Shown piece by piece: positions 20,309-29,075 of a DNA stretch of 64,000 nucleotides; position 1 is the first letter of the stretch; each line of letters starts with the position of its first letter. A program made the position numbers and the translations under genes. Source of the stretch: Extensimonas vulgaris. Its GTDB lineage: Bacteria > Pseudomonadota > Gammaproteobacteria > Burkholderiales > Burkholderiaceae_C. The DNA is taken from the NCBI RefSeq assembly GCF_003337425.1, contig NZ_QPJU01000001.1, forward strand, positions 338,978-402,977, read 5' to 3'. The notes beneath the pieces are model-generated. The model worked only from the letters and a program-made list of their open reading frames with translations, was not told where the DNA came from and ran no database searches.

Positions 20309-20953
20309 TTATTGAGTGCCCAGGCTTTTTTCATGTACGAGGATGCCATCGAAAATGATGGCCGTGATCTGCCGCGCGAAGTCTTGAAACGAACCGCGCT
20401 CGGGGTTGTACCACTCCACCGTCCAGTTCAAGGCGCCGATGACGAAAAGGCGAATGATGGTCGTCGAAGCGTCCGCGCGCAATTCGCCGGCGGCCAGCGC
20501 TGATTGCAGCAGCTGGTCCCAATAATCGGCATATTCGCGCCGCACCACGCGATGCTTGGCTTTGGCACTCTCGGGAATCTGGCCATAGATGCGCATGTTG
20601 GCCGAGGTGAAATCGCCGTGGTGCAGCATGCCCCACAAATGCCCTTCGATGCCCGCCGCGATGCGGTCGCGCCAGGGTGCGTCCTTGGGCAAGGCGTCTA
20701 TGCGCGCGCGCACCGTCTCATAGACGATTTTGATGCCCTTGTCGAGCACCTCGCCAAGGATTTGCTCTTTGGATTCGAAGTGGTAATAGATGCTGCCAGC
20801 CTTCACGCCCGCTGCGTCGGCCACTTCACGCAAGGTGGTGGCGGCGTAGCCATGCTGGCGGAACAGGCGCGCCGCTTCGAGCAGGATGCGCTCGCGCGTG
20901 GCGTTGCCGTCCAGATCGTGGCCGGCAGATTTCGAGGCGGATTTGTCGTTCAT
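20309..20953 (-). CDS. TetR family transcriptional regulator
   Basis: 214 residues. The N-terminal helix-turn-helix reads TRERILLEAARLFRQHGYAA, TTLREVADAAGVKAGSIYYH and FESKEQILGEVLDKGIKIV, classic TetR/AcrR. The C-terminal ligand domain resembles regulators of acyl-CoA or aromatic metabolism but is not diagnostic. Start at ATG 20953 (MNDKSASKSAGHDLDGNATR); MDIF 12 bp upstream is an alternative. It lies 118 bp downstream of badI on the same strand and is the obvious candidate regulator of the badH-badI pair, possibly through the dyad at 22740-22758. Confidence 0.9.
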   Translation of the reverse strand: MNDKSASKSAGHDLDGNATRERILLEAARLFRQHGYAATTLREVADAAGVKAGSIYYHFESKEQILGEVLDKGIKIVYETVRARIDALPKDAPWRDRIAAGIEGHLWGMLHHGDFTSANMRIYGQIPESAKAKHRVVRREYADYWDQLLQSALAAGELRADASTTIIRLFVIGALNWTVEWYNPERGSFQDFARQITAIIFDGILVHEKSLGTQ

Positions 20954-21071
20954 GAAAATGTCCATCCCGTGGAAACATGGATCGGGGTTCAGACCCACCT
21001 CAAAATCATAGCGCCTGCGGCAGACCCCATGCGGGAATGTGCCGCATTTTCTCAATAAAACCGGAGGGCGC

Positions 21072-21854
21072 TCACTTGACCCACTTGCGGAAGTCGGGCT
21101 TGCGCTTTTCGAGGAACGCGCGCACGCCTTCTTTCGACTCGTCGGTGTTGTAGTACAGGCTCAGCGCCTGCATGCCCAGGCTGCCGATGCCGCGGATGTG
21201 CTCGGTCGAGGCGTTGAACGAGCGCTTGGCAATCGCGATCGCCGTGGGACTCTTTTCCACCAGCTCGCGTCCCCACTTGGTCACTTCGGCGTCGAGCTGG
21301 TCGTGCGGCACGACGACGTTGCACAGGCCCATCGCGAGCGCTTCCTGCGCGTTGTAGCGGCGGCACATGTACCAGATTTCGCGCGCCTTTTTCTCGCCCA
21401 CGACGTGTGCGAGGTAGGCCGTGCCCCAGCCCGGATCGACCGAGCCGACCTTGGGGCCGACCTGACCGAACACGGCTTTTTCGGAGGCGATGGTCATGTC
21501 GCACAGCGTGGCGAGCACGTTACCGCCACCGATGGCGTAGCCCTGCACGCGCGCGATCACGGGTTTGGGCACGTCGCGGATGGCGCTGTGCAGCTCTTCG
21601 ATGGGTAGGCCCGCGGTGCCGCGGCCGTCGTACTGCCCCGAGTGCGCCGATTGGTCGCCGCCGGTGCAAAACGCGCGGTCGCCCGTGCCCGTGAGCACGA
21701 TCGCGGCGATGTTTTTGTCCCAGCCGGCCTTCGTCATGGCCTGGATCATCTCTTCCACGGTCTGGCCGCGAAAGGCGTTCATGACCTCAGGACGGTTGAT
21801 GGCGATGTAGGCGATCTGCTCGCGCTCTTCGTAAACGATGTCGGTATAGCTCAT
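21072..21854 (-). CDS. badI: BadI-like 2-ketocyclohexanecarboxyl-CoA hydrolase (crotonase family)
   Basis: 260 residues of the crotonase superfamily, MenB/BadI branch. It shares with BadI the stretches INRPEVMNAFRGQTVEEMIQ, GDRAFCTGGDQSAHSGQYDG, VIARVQGYAIGGGNVLATL and VGSVDPGWGTAYLAHVVGEK. BadI opens the ring of 2-ketocyclohexanecarboxyl-CoA to pimeloyl-CoA. MenB (menaquinone synthesis) is the close alternative, but no men gene is nearby and an SDR gene precedes it by 25 bp, as expected for a badH-badI pair. Function is inferred from similarity and context. Confidence 0.82.
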   Translation of the reverse strand: MSYTDIVYEEREQIAYIAINRPEVMNAFRGQTVEEMIQAMTKAGWDKNIAAIVLTGTGDRAFCTGGDQSAHSGQYDGRGTAGLPIEELHSAIRDVPKPVIARVQGYAIGGGNVLATLCDMTIASEKAVFGQVGPKVGSVDPGWGTAYLAHVVGEKKAREIWYMCRRYNAQEALAMGLCNVVVPHDQLDAEVTKWGRELVEKSPTAIAIAKRSFNASTEHIRGIGSLGMQALSLYYNTDESKEGVRAFLEKRKPDFRKWVK

Positions 21855-21879
21855 GTCTGTGTTTTCCGGAATTTCGATT

Positions 21880-22677
21880 TCAGCCGATCATGCTGTAGCC
21901 GCCCGACACCGACAGCACCTGGCCTGTGACATGGCCCGCTGCCTTGTTCGAGGCCATGAAAACCACGGCGTTGGCGATGTCCTGCGGGCGCCCCACTTTG
22001 CGCAGCGGCAGGGCCTTGGCGACTTTTTCGAGTTGCTCGGGCGTGAACATGCTCTCGGCGTGCGTCCACATGCTGTTGCCGCCGACTTCGTCGGCCGACG
22101 AAGGAATGGTCACGCCCGGGCAGACCACGTTGCAGCGGATGCCATAGCGGCCGTTTTCTTTCGCGATGGTTTTCATGAAGCTGTTGACCGCGGCCTTGAC
22201 GCCGCCGTACACGGCTTCGCGTGGCTCGCCCTGGCGGCTCGCGTCGGAGCTGATCGAGACGATGGCGCCGCTGTTTTGCTTGATCATGATGTCGAGCGCA
22301 TGCTTGGTGCAGTTGAGCACGCCGACGTAGTTGATGTCGATGACCTTGCGCCAGAACTCGGGCGTGGTCTGGGTGAAGAACATCAGCTGATCCCAGCCCA
22401 CGTTGTTGACCAGCACATCGACCCGGCCGTGCTTGTCCATCGCGGCCTTGAACAGCGCGCCCACCTGGTCGAACTGGGTCACGTCGGTCTTGACCACCTG
22501 CGCCGAGGCCGCGCCCAGCGTGCGCGCGAACTCTGCCGTCTTTTCAGCCTGGGCGGTGTCGATGTCGCCAATGGTGACATGCGCGCCTTCGCCCGCAAAA
22601 GCGAGCACGATGGCGCGGCCGATGTTGGAGCCGCCGCCGGTGACGATGACTGATTTTCCTTTGAGGTCGAGATCCAT
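21880..22677 (-). CDS. badH: SDR oxidoreductase, probable 2-hydroxycyclohexanecarboxyl-CoA dehydrogenase
   Basis: 265 residues, classical short-chain dehydrogenase: cofactor motif VTGGGSNIGRAIVLAF, NNVGWDQLMFF, catalytic serine in VSISSDASRQ and YGGVKAAVNSF (Tyr-x3-Lys). The C-terminus VTGQVLSVSGGYSMIG resembles BadH. BadH makes the keto substrate for BadI, encoded 25 bp downstream. Start at ATG 22677 (MDLDLKGKSVIVTGGGSNIG) with AGGAG 7 bp upstream. First gene of the putative badH-badI transcript, with a perfect TATAAT upstream. The exact substrate is inferred, not shown. Confidence 0.72.
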   Translation of the reverse strand: MDLDLKGKSVIVTGGGSNIGRAIVLAFAGEGAHVTIGDIDTAQAEKTAEFARTLGAASAQVVKTDVTQFDQVGALFKAAMDKHGRVDVLVNNVGWDQLMFFTQTTPEFWRKVIDINYVGVLNCTKHALDIMIKQNSGAIVSISSDASRQGEPREAVYGGVKAAVNSFMKTIAKENGRYGIRCNVVCPGVTIPSSADEVGGNSMWTHAESMFTPEQLEKVAKALPLRKVGRPQDIANAVVFMASNKAAGHVTGQVLSVSGGYSMIG

Positions 22678-22724
22678 AATTGACTCCTGGCGCACGCGGC
22701 GCATGGTTGATGAAAGGCTGGGGC

Positions 22725-22758
22725 ATTATATAGGGCTGCCAAACGATAGTTAGGTTTG
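22725..22758 (-). promoter_or_regulatory. Candidate badH promoter with an overlapping operator-like dyad
   Basis: A perfect TATAAT on the minus strand at 22725-22730, 47 bp before the badH ATG. The expected -35 position falls inside a 19-bp dyad, CAAAC-N9-GTTTG, at 22740-22758. GTTAGG also occurs twice nearby (22749 and 22761). A TetR repressor bound there would block the promoter; the binding itself is inference. Confidence 0.45.
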
Positions 22759-22827
22759 TTGTTAGGCCACCACCGCAGCCAAAGCGGGCCTCACGCACCC
22801 ATTTTTTATCTTGCAAGGAGACGACAC

Positions 22828-23610
22828 ATGGAGACGACCACCGACTGGGCTGCGATCGCGGCCGAACTCGAGCGGCTTTTGAAGCTGCGCGCCACGCCTT
22901 TCGGCATGAAGCTGTTTCGTGAACGTGCGCAGATGGAGGCGATCCCGAAAATCCGCCGCCCCAAGGCCATCCACACCATGGACCAGATCGTCGCGCAGGC
23001 CGCGCGCCTGGGCTGGACGGTGGGCGTGTGCGCCGACGACCTCGTGGGCGCACAGTGCCGCGCCGTGGTCGGCCTGGGGCGCGCCAAGGATGCGCAGTGG
23101 CAGTCGGGCGAGCAAATGGTGGGTGTGTGGTACAAAACGCTCGAAGACGCCACGCGCCACCAGCAGGCCATGCACTGCGTGCCCGACGGCATGTATGAGG
23201 CGCTCGCGGTATCGCCGCTGGCCTCGGGCAGGCTGGGCACGCCCGACATCGCGCTGTTTTACGCCACGCCGGGCGCGATGATGTATTTCATCAACGGCCT
23301 GCAGTGGTCGGGCTACCAGAAGTTCGACTGGAGCGTGGTGGGCGAGTCGGCCTGCGCCGACTCCTGGGGCCGCGCGCTCGCGCAGCGCACGCCCAGCCTG
23401 TCCATCCCCTGCTTTGCCGAGCGGCGCTACGGCGGCGTGCTCGACGACGAAATGCTCATGGCCCTGCCGCCGGAATACCTGCCGCGCGCCATCGAGGGCA
23501 TGCACGCGCTGGCGAAAAACGGTCTGCGCTACCCCTTCCCGCAGTATTCGATCCAGCAGGATGCACGCGCGGGGCTCGCCGTGAGCTACCCCGGCGCGCC
23601 GGGGGCCTGA
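22828..23610 (+). CDS. DUF169 domain protein
   Basis: 260 residues with the DUF169 pattern: LRATPFGMKLFRERAQMEAI, GVCADDLVGAQCRAVVGLGR, PLASGRLGTPDIALFYATPG and a conserved AMMYFINGLQWSGYQKFDWS. DUF169 proteins have no established role. Cytoplasmic by sequence; four cysteines are scattered and no redox CxxC pair is seen. Start at ATG 22828 with AAGGAG upstream. Transcribed divergently from badH across a 150-bp gap that holds the operator-like dyad, so it may share regulation with badH-badI. Confidence 0.85.
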   Translation: METTTDWAAIAAELERLLKLRATPFGMKLFRERAQMEAIPKIRRPKAIHTMDQIVAQAARLGWTVGVCADDLVGAQCRAVVGLGRAKDAQWQSGEQMVGVWYKTLEDATRHQQAMHCVPDGMYEALAVSPLASGRLGTPDIALFYATPGAMMYFINGLQWSGYQKFDWSVVGESACADSWGRALAQRTPSLSIPCFAERRYGGVLDDEMLMALPPEYLPRAIEGMHALAKNGLRYPFPQYSIQQDARAGLAVSYPGAPGA

Positions 23611-23635
23611 GCATGCGCCTACAAACGCTATTTTT

Positions 23636-23690
23636 TGAGTAGCTATCAGCGCTCATCCATGCTGCACCAGAGGCCTTTTTGACCCAAAAT
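23636..23690. repeat. Family D dispersed repeat at the start of pabB
   Basis: Reads TAGCTATCAGCGCTCATCC, a spacer, then CCAGAGGCCTTTTTGACC. The TTG start codon of pabB (23679) is in its right-hand tail. Confidence 0.6.
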
Positions 23691-24959
23691 TTCAGCGCAC
23701 TGATCGACTTTGCCAACCCGTACGATGCAGCGGCGCCGCGGCTGCGCCATGCCTTTGCCACGCCGCGCGCACTGTGGGTGGCACGGACACCCGACGAGGT
23801 GCGCGCCGTGCTCGCGGCCGTGCAGGCGGCGGCGCAGCAGGGCGCCTGGTGCGTGGGCTTCGTGCGCTACGAGGCAGCGCCCGCTTTCGATGCCGCCCTG
23901 ACCACGCACGCCGCCGACGGGCCGCTGGCCTGGTTTGCCGTGCACGACGCGCCTCTGCCCTGGCCGGCGCAGGTGGCGCACCCTGCCACGCCGGCACATC
24001 CACCCGCGCTGCACTGGCAGCACCTGCCAGAGCGTGCCGCCTTCGACCAAGCATTTGCAGCCATCGCGCAGGCCATTGCACGCGGTGAAAGCTACCAGAT
24101 CAACCTCACGGCGCAGCTGCGCGGCCGCTGGCAGGGGGCCGCAGGTCTGAGCACATCGTCCACGGCTTCGTCCGCTGCATCGCCCACCACCACGCGCAGC
24201 GCCGCACGTGCACTGTTCGCCGCGCTGCAGCGCGCCCAGCCCGGCGGCTATGCGGCCTGGCTGGACGCGGGCGAAGAACAAGTCCTTTCCGTCTCGCCCG
24301 AACTGTTCTTCGACTGGCAGGGCACGCGCATCCTGACCCGCCCCATGAAAGGCACGGCCGCGCGCGGCACCACGCCCGCCGAAGACGCCGCACGGGCCGC
24401 GGCGCTGCGCGCATCACCCAAGGAGCGCGCCGAGAACGTGATGATCGTGGACTTGCTGCGCAACGACCTTTCGCGCATCGCCGAGCCGCACAGCGTGCAG
24501 GTGCCGGCGCTGTTTCGCACCGAGGCGCTGCCCAGCGTGTGGCAGATGACCTCCGACGTGCAGGCGCGCACCAGGCCCGGCACCGGCCTGGCAGACGTCT
24601 TTGCCGCGTTGTTTCCGTGCGGCTCGGTCACCGGGGCGCCCAAGGTGCGCGCCATGCAGATCATCCGCGCGCTCGAGCCCGGCCCGCGCGGCATCTACTG
24701 CGGCGCGATCGGCGTGGTGCGCCCCGCAAACACGGCGGACGGCGGCATCCACGCCACCTTCAACGTCGCCATACGCACCGTGGTACTGCGCGCCGGCGAG
24801 GCCCGCTGCGGCATAGGCAGCGGCATCACGGCCGACGCTACGGCAGAAGGCGAATGGCAGGAATGGCAGCACAAACGCGCCTTTCTGACCGGCTGCAGCC
24901 CGGCCGCCAAAAGCCCTGCCGGAGCGCATTCCGTGCCCGACCCCGAAAACACCCGATGA
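23679..24959 (+). CDS. pabB: Aminodeoxychorismate synthase component I
   Basis: 426 residues. Makes 4-amino-4-deoxychorismate from chorismate with ammonia supplied by PabA, in folate synthesis. The chorismate-binding domain shows YQINLTAQL, LTRPMKGTAARGTTPAEDAA, ENVMIVDLLRNDLSRIA and GSVTGAPKVRAMQIIRALEP. A Ser/Thr/Ala-rich stretch near residue 155-175 looks like a low-complexity insertion. The only sensible start is TTG 23679 (MTQNFSALIDFANPYDAAAP), since an in-frame stop lies at 23640 and no ATG intervenes; the start is within a family D repeat. Overlaps pabC by 4 bp. Confidence 0.93.
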   Translation: MTQNFSALIDFANPYDAAAPRLRHAFATPRALWVARTPDEVRAVLAAVQAAAQQGAWCVGFVRYEAAPAFDAALTTHAADGPLAWFAVHDAPLPWPAQVAHPATPAHPPALHWQHLPERAAFDQAFAAIAQAIARGESYQINLTAQLRGRWQGAAGLSTSSTASSAASPTTTRSAARALFAALQRAQPGGYAAWLDAGEEQVLSVSPELFFDWQGTRILTRPMKGTAARGTTPAEDAARAAALRASPKERAENVMIVDLLRNDLSRIAEPHSVQVPALFRTEALPSVWQMTSDVQARTRPGTGLADVFAALFPCGSVTGAPKVRAMQIIRALEPGPRGIYCGAIGVVRPANTADGGIHATFNVAIRTVVLRAGEARCGIGSGITADATAEGEWQEWQHKRAFLTGCSPAAKSPAGAHSVPDPENTR

Positions 24960-25666
24960 CCGTGAACCCGACGCCAGAAACCACCCACCCCACAGCCCAC
25001 CCCACGGGCCCGGCTTCCAGCACCGGCCCGCAGGAGCCCTTGGCCCTGCTCGAAACCCTGGCCTTGCACGAGGGCACGCTGCGCCATGCCGCACAGCACC
25101 TCGCGCGCATGGCCGCGGCGGCGGCGCATTTCGGCTACCCCTGGCGTGCCGCAGAGGTCGAGCAATGCCTGCAGACGCTCGCGCAGCGCCACCCGCAGGA
25201 CCTGTGGCGCGTGCGCCTGCTGCTGGACGCCGCAGGCCGGCCGAGCGCGCAGGCCTACCCTCTTGCGCCCACCGCGCAGCCCGTGCGCCTGCAACTGGCC
25301 ACGCAACCCTTGGTCGAGGCGCTCAGCCCCACGCTCGGCGCCTTCGTGCGCTACAAGACCACGCGCCGCGCCCACTACGAAGCCCTCGCGCCCACACAGC
25401 CGGATGTTTTCGACACCGTGTTGTGGAACACGGCGGACGAACTCACCGAATGCACACGCGGCAACGTCGCCGTGCGCATTGCAGGGCGCTGGCTCACGCC
25501 CGCGGCCGAGTGCGGCCTGCTGCCCGGCGTGGCGCGCGCACTCGCCCTGCAGTCGGGCCAGCTGCAAGAAGCCGTGCTGCGCCGGCAAGACCTGCCGCGC
25601 GTCGAAGCCTGGGCGTTCTTGAACAGCCTGCGCGGCTGGCTCGATGCCACGCTGGAAGCCGCGTGA
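24956..25666 (+). CDS. pabC: Aminodeoxychorismate lyase-like class IV aminotransferase
   Basis: 236 residues starting at ATG 24956, which overlaps the pabB stop (ATGA). Class IV fold: LLETLALHEGTLRHAAQHLA, VRYKTTRRAHYEAL with the probable PLP lysine, WNTADELTECTRGNVAVRI and GLLPGVARALALQSG. PabC releases p-aminobenzoate from aminodeoxychorismate with loss of pyruvate. In many relatives PabB and PabC are fused; here they are separate but coupled. About 25 Thr/Pro-rich residues precede the domain, like a former linker. Confidence 0.9.
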   Translation: MTVNPTPETTHPTAHPTGPASSTGPQEPLALLETLALHEGTLRHAAQHLARMAAAAAHFGYPWRAAEVEQCLQTLAQRHPQDLWRVRLLLDAAGRPSAQAYPLAPTAQPVRLQLATQPLVEALSPTLGAFVRYKTTRRAHYEALAPTQPDVFDTVLWNTADELTECTRGNVAVRIAGRWLTPAAECGLLPGVARALALQSGQLQEAVLRRQDLPRVEAWAFLNSLRGWLDATLEAA

Positions 25667-25694
25667 GGCCAGCGCCACCGCTCTTGGCGCCGTC

Positions 25695-26681
25695 TCAGTA
25701 CCGCCGCCGGCTCAGCTCGGCAAACAGGTCTTTATAGATTTTGTAGCGGCTCGGGCTGATTCCATCGGGGCCCGCGCGCCCAACGGCTTGCAAAACGCCG
25801 CAGCCGGGCTCGTGCAAGTGGCTGCAGTTGTGGAACTTGCACGCCCCGGCGTGCGCGGCGATGTCGGGCATGCAGGCCGCCAGCTGCATGGGCGCGATGT
25901 GCTGCAGGCCGAACTCCTGAAAGCCCGGCGAATCGATCAAAGCCGTGCGGCGTGCGCCGTCGCCGCCGCCATCGACCCAGTACCAGCTGGTGCTCGTGGT
26001 GGTGTGCTTGCCCGAATTCAGCGCCTGCGACACCTCACCCGTGAGCGCCCGCGCGCCGGGCACGAGCAGGTTCACGAGCGTGCTCTTGCCCGCGCCCGAG
26101 GGGCCGAGCACCAGCGTGGTGCGGCCCTCCAGATACGGCATCAAGAGCGCGCGCACGGCCTCGGGCGGCTGCGTGGTGAGCGACAGCGCCAGCACGGGGT
26201 AGCGCGGTGCGCCGCCCTCTCCCGGCTCGCCCGGCGCATCCGGGTCTTTCATCGTGCGATACGGCAGCAGCCGCTCCCAGGCGCGCGCAAAGGGCTCGGC
26301 CAGGTCGCTCTTGTTGAGCACGATCAGCGGCCGGATTTGCGCGGCCTCGGCGGCGATCAGCGCGCGCGCGAGCTGGCTTTCGGAAAACACCGGCTCGGCC
26401 GCGATCAGGATCAGCACCTGGTCGAGGTTCGCGGCAAATGACTTGGTGCGCAGCTCGTCCTGCCGGTACAACAGGTTGCGCCGCGGCAGCACCTGCTCGA
26501 TGCTGCCCTCCTGCCCCTGGCCCGGCGCGGGCTGCCAGAGCACGCGGTCGCCCACCACCGCGAGGTTTTTCTTGCCGCGCGGGTGGCACAGGCGGCGCAC
26601 GCCGTCCGCACCCTCGACCCAGCAATGCCGGCCATGGCCCGCGACGACCAGCCCCTGCTGCAAGGCGCCGGGCTCAGACAT
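25695..26681 (-). CDS. rsgA: Ribosome small-subunit GTPase RsgA
   Basis: 328 residues. A circularly permuted GTPase that assists 30S maturation. It has an N-terminal OB domain, G4 VLNKSDLAE, G1 LGPSGAGKSTLVNLL, G3 LIDSPGFQEFG, and a zinc site in CKFHNCSHLHEPGCGV. Start at ATG 26681 (MSEPGALQQGLVVAGHGRHC). Lies between the M48 protease gene and the convergent pabC. Confidence 0.97.
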   Translation of the reverse strand: MSEPGALQQGLVVAGHGRHCWVEGADGVRRLCHPRGKKNLAVVGDRVLWQPAPGQGQEGSIEQVLPRRNLLYRQDELRTKSFAANLDQVLILIAAEPVFSESQLARALIAAEAAQIRPLIVLNKSDLAEPFARAWERLLPYRTMKDPDAPGEPGEGGAPRYPVLALSLTTQPPEAVRALLMPYLEGRTTLVLGPSGAGKSTLVNLLVPGARALTGEVSQALNSGKHTTTSTSWYWVDGGGDGARRTALIDSPGFQEFGLQHIAPMQLAACMPDIAAHAGACKFHNCSHLHEPGCGVLQAVGRAGPDGISPSRYKIYKDLFAELSRRRY

Positions 26682-26699
26682 GGCAAACCTTTTGCCTTG

Positions 26700-26757
26700 C
26701 TACTTTTTCATTAGCTACTGGCGTTTGATACGTCTGCATAAAATGGCATTTTGGTTC
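26700..26757. repeat. Family D dispersed repeat
   Basis: Reads TTAGCTACTGGCGTTTGATA, then TAAAATGGCATTTTGG. It fills the gap between rsgA and the M48 protease gene and touches the protease stop codon. Confidence 0.5.
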
Positions 26758-28072
26758 ATGAACTCGCGGCGGGCGCAGGCAGCCGCGCGAGGCGCTCCAC
26801 GGCCGGCGGGTGCGAGTAGTAAAAGCGCACATAGAGCGGATCGGGCGTGAGCGTGGAGGCGTTGTCCTCGTGCAGTTTGAGCAGCGCCGAAGCCAGCGCC
26901 GCGCCGCTCGCCTGGGCGGCGGCGTAAGCGTCGGCCTCGAACTCGTGGCGGCGCGAAAGCCCGGCCCACAGCGGCGCGAAAAAGTAGCCGAACACCGGCA
27001 CCACCAAGGCAAACAGCAGCAATGCCAGAGCGTCGTTGGGCACCTGGCTGCCAGGGGCGAGCAGGAAGTTCGGGCGCACACCCAATCCCGTGTAAAACCA
27101 CGGCTGCGTCGCGAGCCAGCCCAGCAGCGCAAAACCCGCCAGGCTCATGGCAAACAGGGCCGCCATGCGCTTGCCGATATGGTGGTGCTTGAAATGCCCG
27201 AGCTCGTGCGCGAGCACGGCCTCGATCTCGTCGGGCGTGAGCCGCTGCAGCAAGGTGTCGAAAAACACCACGCGCTTGGCCGCGCCCAGGCCGGTGAAGT
27301 AGGCGTTCGCATGCGCGCTGCGGCGGCTGCCGTCCATCACGAACAAGCCCTTGGCGGCAAAACCGCAGCGCGCGAGCAAGGCCGTGATGCGCTGCCTGAG
27401 CGCCTCGTCCGCAAGTGGCGTGAACTTGTTGAAAAGCGGCGCAATCACCATCGGGTACAGCACCATGAGCAGCAGATTGAAGCCCATCCACAGCGCCCAG
27501 GCCCACAGCCACCACAGCGTGCCCGCAGCGCCCATGAGCCACAGCACCGCCGCCGCCAGCGGCAAGCCCAGCAGCGCGCCCACGAGGGTGGACTTGAGCA
27601 AGTCGGCCAGCCACAAGCGCAGTGTCATGCGGTTGAAGCCAAAGCGCTGCTCGATCACGAACGTCTGGTAGAGCGTGAGCGGCAAATCGATCACGCCGTT
27701 GATGAGCGTAAACACCGCAAGCAACGCCAGTTGCTGCAGCAGCCCGCCGCCGCGCTCGCCCACGAGCGCGAGCAGCGCCTGGTTGAGCGCGTCCAGCCCG
27801 CCCAGCAGCGTCCAGCCCAGCACCACGGCCGTATTCAGCGCAATCTCGAGCAGGCCCAGCCGCCCCTTGGCCAAGGTGTAGTCGGCCGCCTTCTGGTGCG
27901 CAGCCAGCGGAATGCGCCCGACAAAAGGCGGCGGCACCTGCGCGCGGTGGCGCGCCACGTGGCGCATCTGCCGCGTGGCCAGCCAGAACTTGAGCAAAAG
28001 CTGCACACACAGCGCCAGGGCAAACACCAGCGTGAACGCGAGCGAAGGGGAAAATGCGTCGTGGCCTATCAT
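26756..28072 (-). CDS. M48 family metallopeptidase (Ste24/CAAX protease-like)
   Basis: 438 residues. The zinc motif is [12 protein letters not shown], with the downstream glutamate in [15 protein letters not shown]. Several membrane segments precede and follow it, and [20 protein letters not shown] is the Ste24-type signature before the catalytic domain. Such membrane proteases clip or degrade membrane and exported proteins; the bacterial substrate is not known. Start at ATG 28072 ([20 protein letters not shown]), 42 bp from the divergent orn gene; no clear ribosome-binding site. Confidence 0.93.
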   Translation of the reverse strand: MIGHDAFSPSLAFTLVFALALCVQLLLKFWLATRQMRHVARHRAQVPPPFVGRIPLAAHQKAADYTLAKGRLGLLEIALNTAVVLGWTLLGGLDALNQALLALVGERGGGLLQQLALLAVFTLINGVIDLPLTLYQTFVIEQRFGFNRMTLRLWLADLLKSTLVGALLGLPLAAAVLWLMGAAGTLWWLWAWALWMGFNLLLMVLYPMVIAPLFNKFTPLADEALRQRITALLARCGFAAKGLFVMDGSRRSAHANAYFTGLGAAKRVVFFDTLLQRLTPDEIEAVLAHELGHFKHHHIGKRMAALFAMSLAGFALLGWLATQPWFYTGLGVRPNFLLAPGSQVPNDALALLLFALVVPVFGYFFAPLWAGLSRRHEFEADAYAAAQASGAALASALLKLHEDNASTLTPDPLYVRFYYSHPPAVERLARLPAPAASS

Positions 28073-28114
28073 GCGCCGGGAGTTTACGGGCAGTTTGCGC
28101 GGAAAATCGGCGCC

Positions 28115-28750
28115 ATGTCCCAAGCCCCTCAAGCCCCCAAAGCCCCCGGCCCCACCGCCAGCCTCGTTCCCGCCGCTGCCGCGGACGCCACCGCCCCCGC
28201 AGCGCTGCCCAAGTCCGACCAGAACCTGGTCTGGCTGGACTGCGAAATGACGGGCCTCGAGCCCGACACCGACCGCCTGCTCGAAATCGCCGTCGTCGTC
28301 ACCGGCCCCGACCTTGCGCCGCGCGTCGAAGGCCCCGTGTTTGCGATCCACCAGGAAGACGCCGTGCTCGAGCGCATGGACAAATGGAACAAGGGCACGC
28401 ACGGCAAAAGCGGCCTGATCGCGCGCGTGCGCGCCTCCACGATCACCGAGGCCGAAGCCGAACGCCAGCTGCTGGCCTTTTTGAGCCACTACGCGCCCAA
28501 GGGCAAGGTGCCCATGTGCGGCAACAGCATCGGCCAGGACAGGCGCTTTCTGGTGCGCTACATGCCCAAGCTCGAGCGCTTTTTCCACTACCGCAACGTG
28601 GACGTGAGCACCCTCAAGGAACTCGCCAAGCGCTGGAAGCCCGAGGCCTACGAGAGCTTCAAAAAAGCGCAAAAACACACCGCACTCGCCGACGTACACG
28701 AATCGATCGACGAGCTCGCGCACTACCGCACGCATTTCTTGCGCGTGTGA
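28115..28750 (+). CDS. orn: Oligoribonuclease
   Basis: 211 residues. Degrades 2-5 nt RNAs to mononucleotides. DEDDh exonuclease residues: [23 protein letters not shown]-type core [14 protein letters not shown], and [14 protein letters not shown] with the catalytic histidine-aspartate. About 33 Ala/Pro-rich residues ([19 protein letters not shown]...) precede the normal start of the domain, longer than the usual 180-residue enzyme. ATG 28115 is the only ATG before the domain. Confidence 0.96.
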   Translation: MSQAPQAPKAPGPTASLVPAAAADATAPAALPKSDQNLVWLDCEMTGLEPDTDRLLEIAVVVTGPDLAPRVEGPVFAIHQEDAVLERMDKWNKGTHGKSGLIARVRASTITEAEAERQLLAFLSHYAPKGKVPMCGNSIGQDRRFLVRYMPKLERFFHYRNVDVSTLKELAKRWKPEAYESFKKAQKHTALADVHESIDELAHYRTHFLRV

Positions 28751-28814
28751 ATGGCCGTGAATGCGCGCAAATTTTTCCTGCAGAAAATTCCCAGCCGTGC
28801 CATAATCGCGCCCC

Positions 28815-28844
28815 TGCCCAGGTACAGCGCCTGGGCAGTTTTGT
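28815..28844 (+). terminator. Terminator-like hairpin after orn
   Basis: Perfect 8-bp stem TGCCCAGG/CCTGGGCA with a 7-nt loop, followed by GTTTTGTTG. It could end orn or act in the helicase leader. Confidence 0.5.
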
Positions 28845-29046
28845 TGCATCTCCCCTCACACTCCCGGGCCGGTACATGCCGTGCTGCTGTCAAGGCGCCT
28901 GCTGCATTCATTGCACAGCCAGGCGACGCGCAGCCCCACCGCATTTGCGAATGTGCCCACCCTCGCGCTACCCAGCCGGCGCCAACCCGGCTCTCTCATT
29001 GCGCGCAGGCTTCGTTTGAAGGTGGATGTTTTTAACCACCCGTGAA

Positions 29047-29075
29047 GCCGTAGCAAGCTGCGCTTGCTATTGTTT
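29047..29075. repeat. Family D remnant before the helicase gene
   Basis: CCGTAGCAAGCTGCGCTTGC, then TATTG, with arms AGCAAGC/GCTTGCT that can pair. It ends about 20 bp before the helicase ATG. Confidence 0.4.

Noticed and set aside
21072-22677. Reading badI as menB for menaquinone synthesis.
   Set aside because: No other men gene is in the window, the bc1/ubiquinone context argues against it, and the SDR partner and BadI-like stretches fit ring cleavage better.
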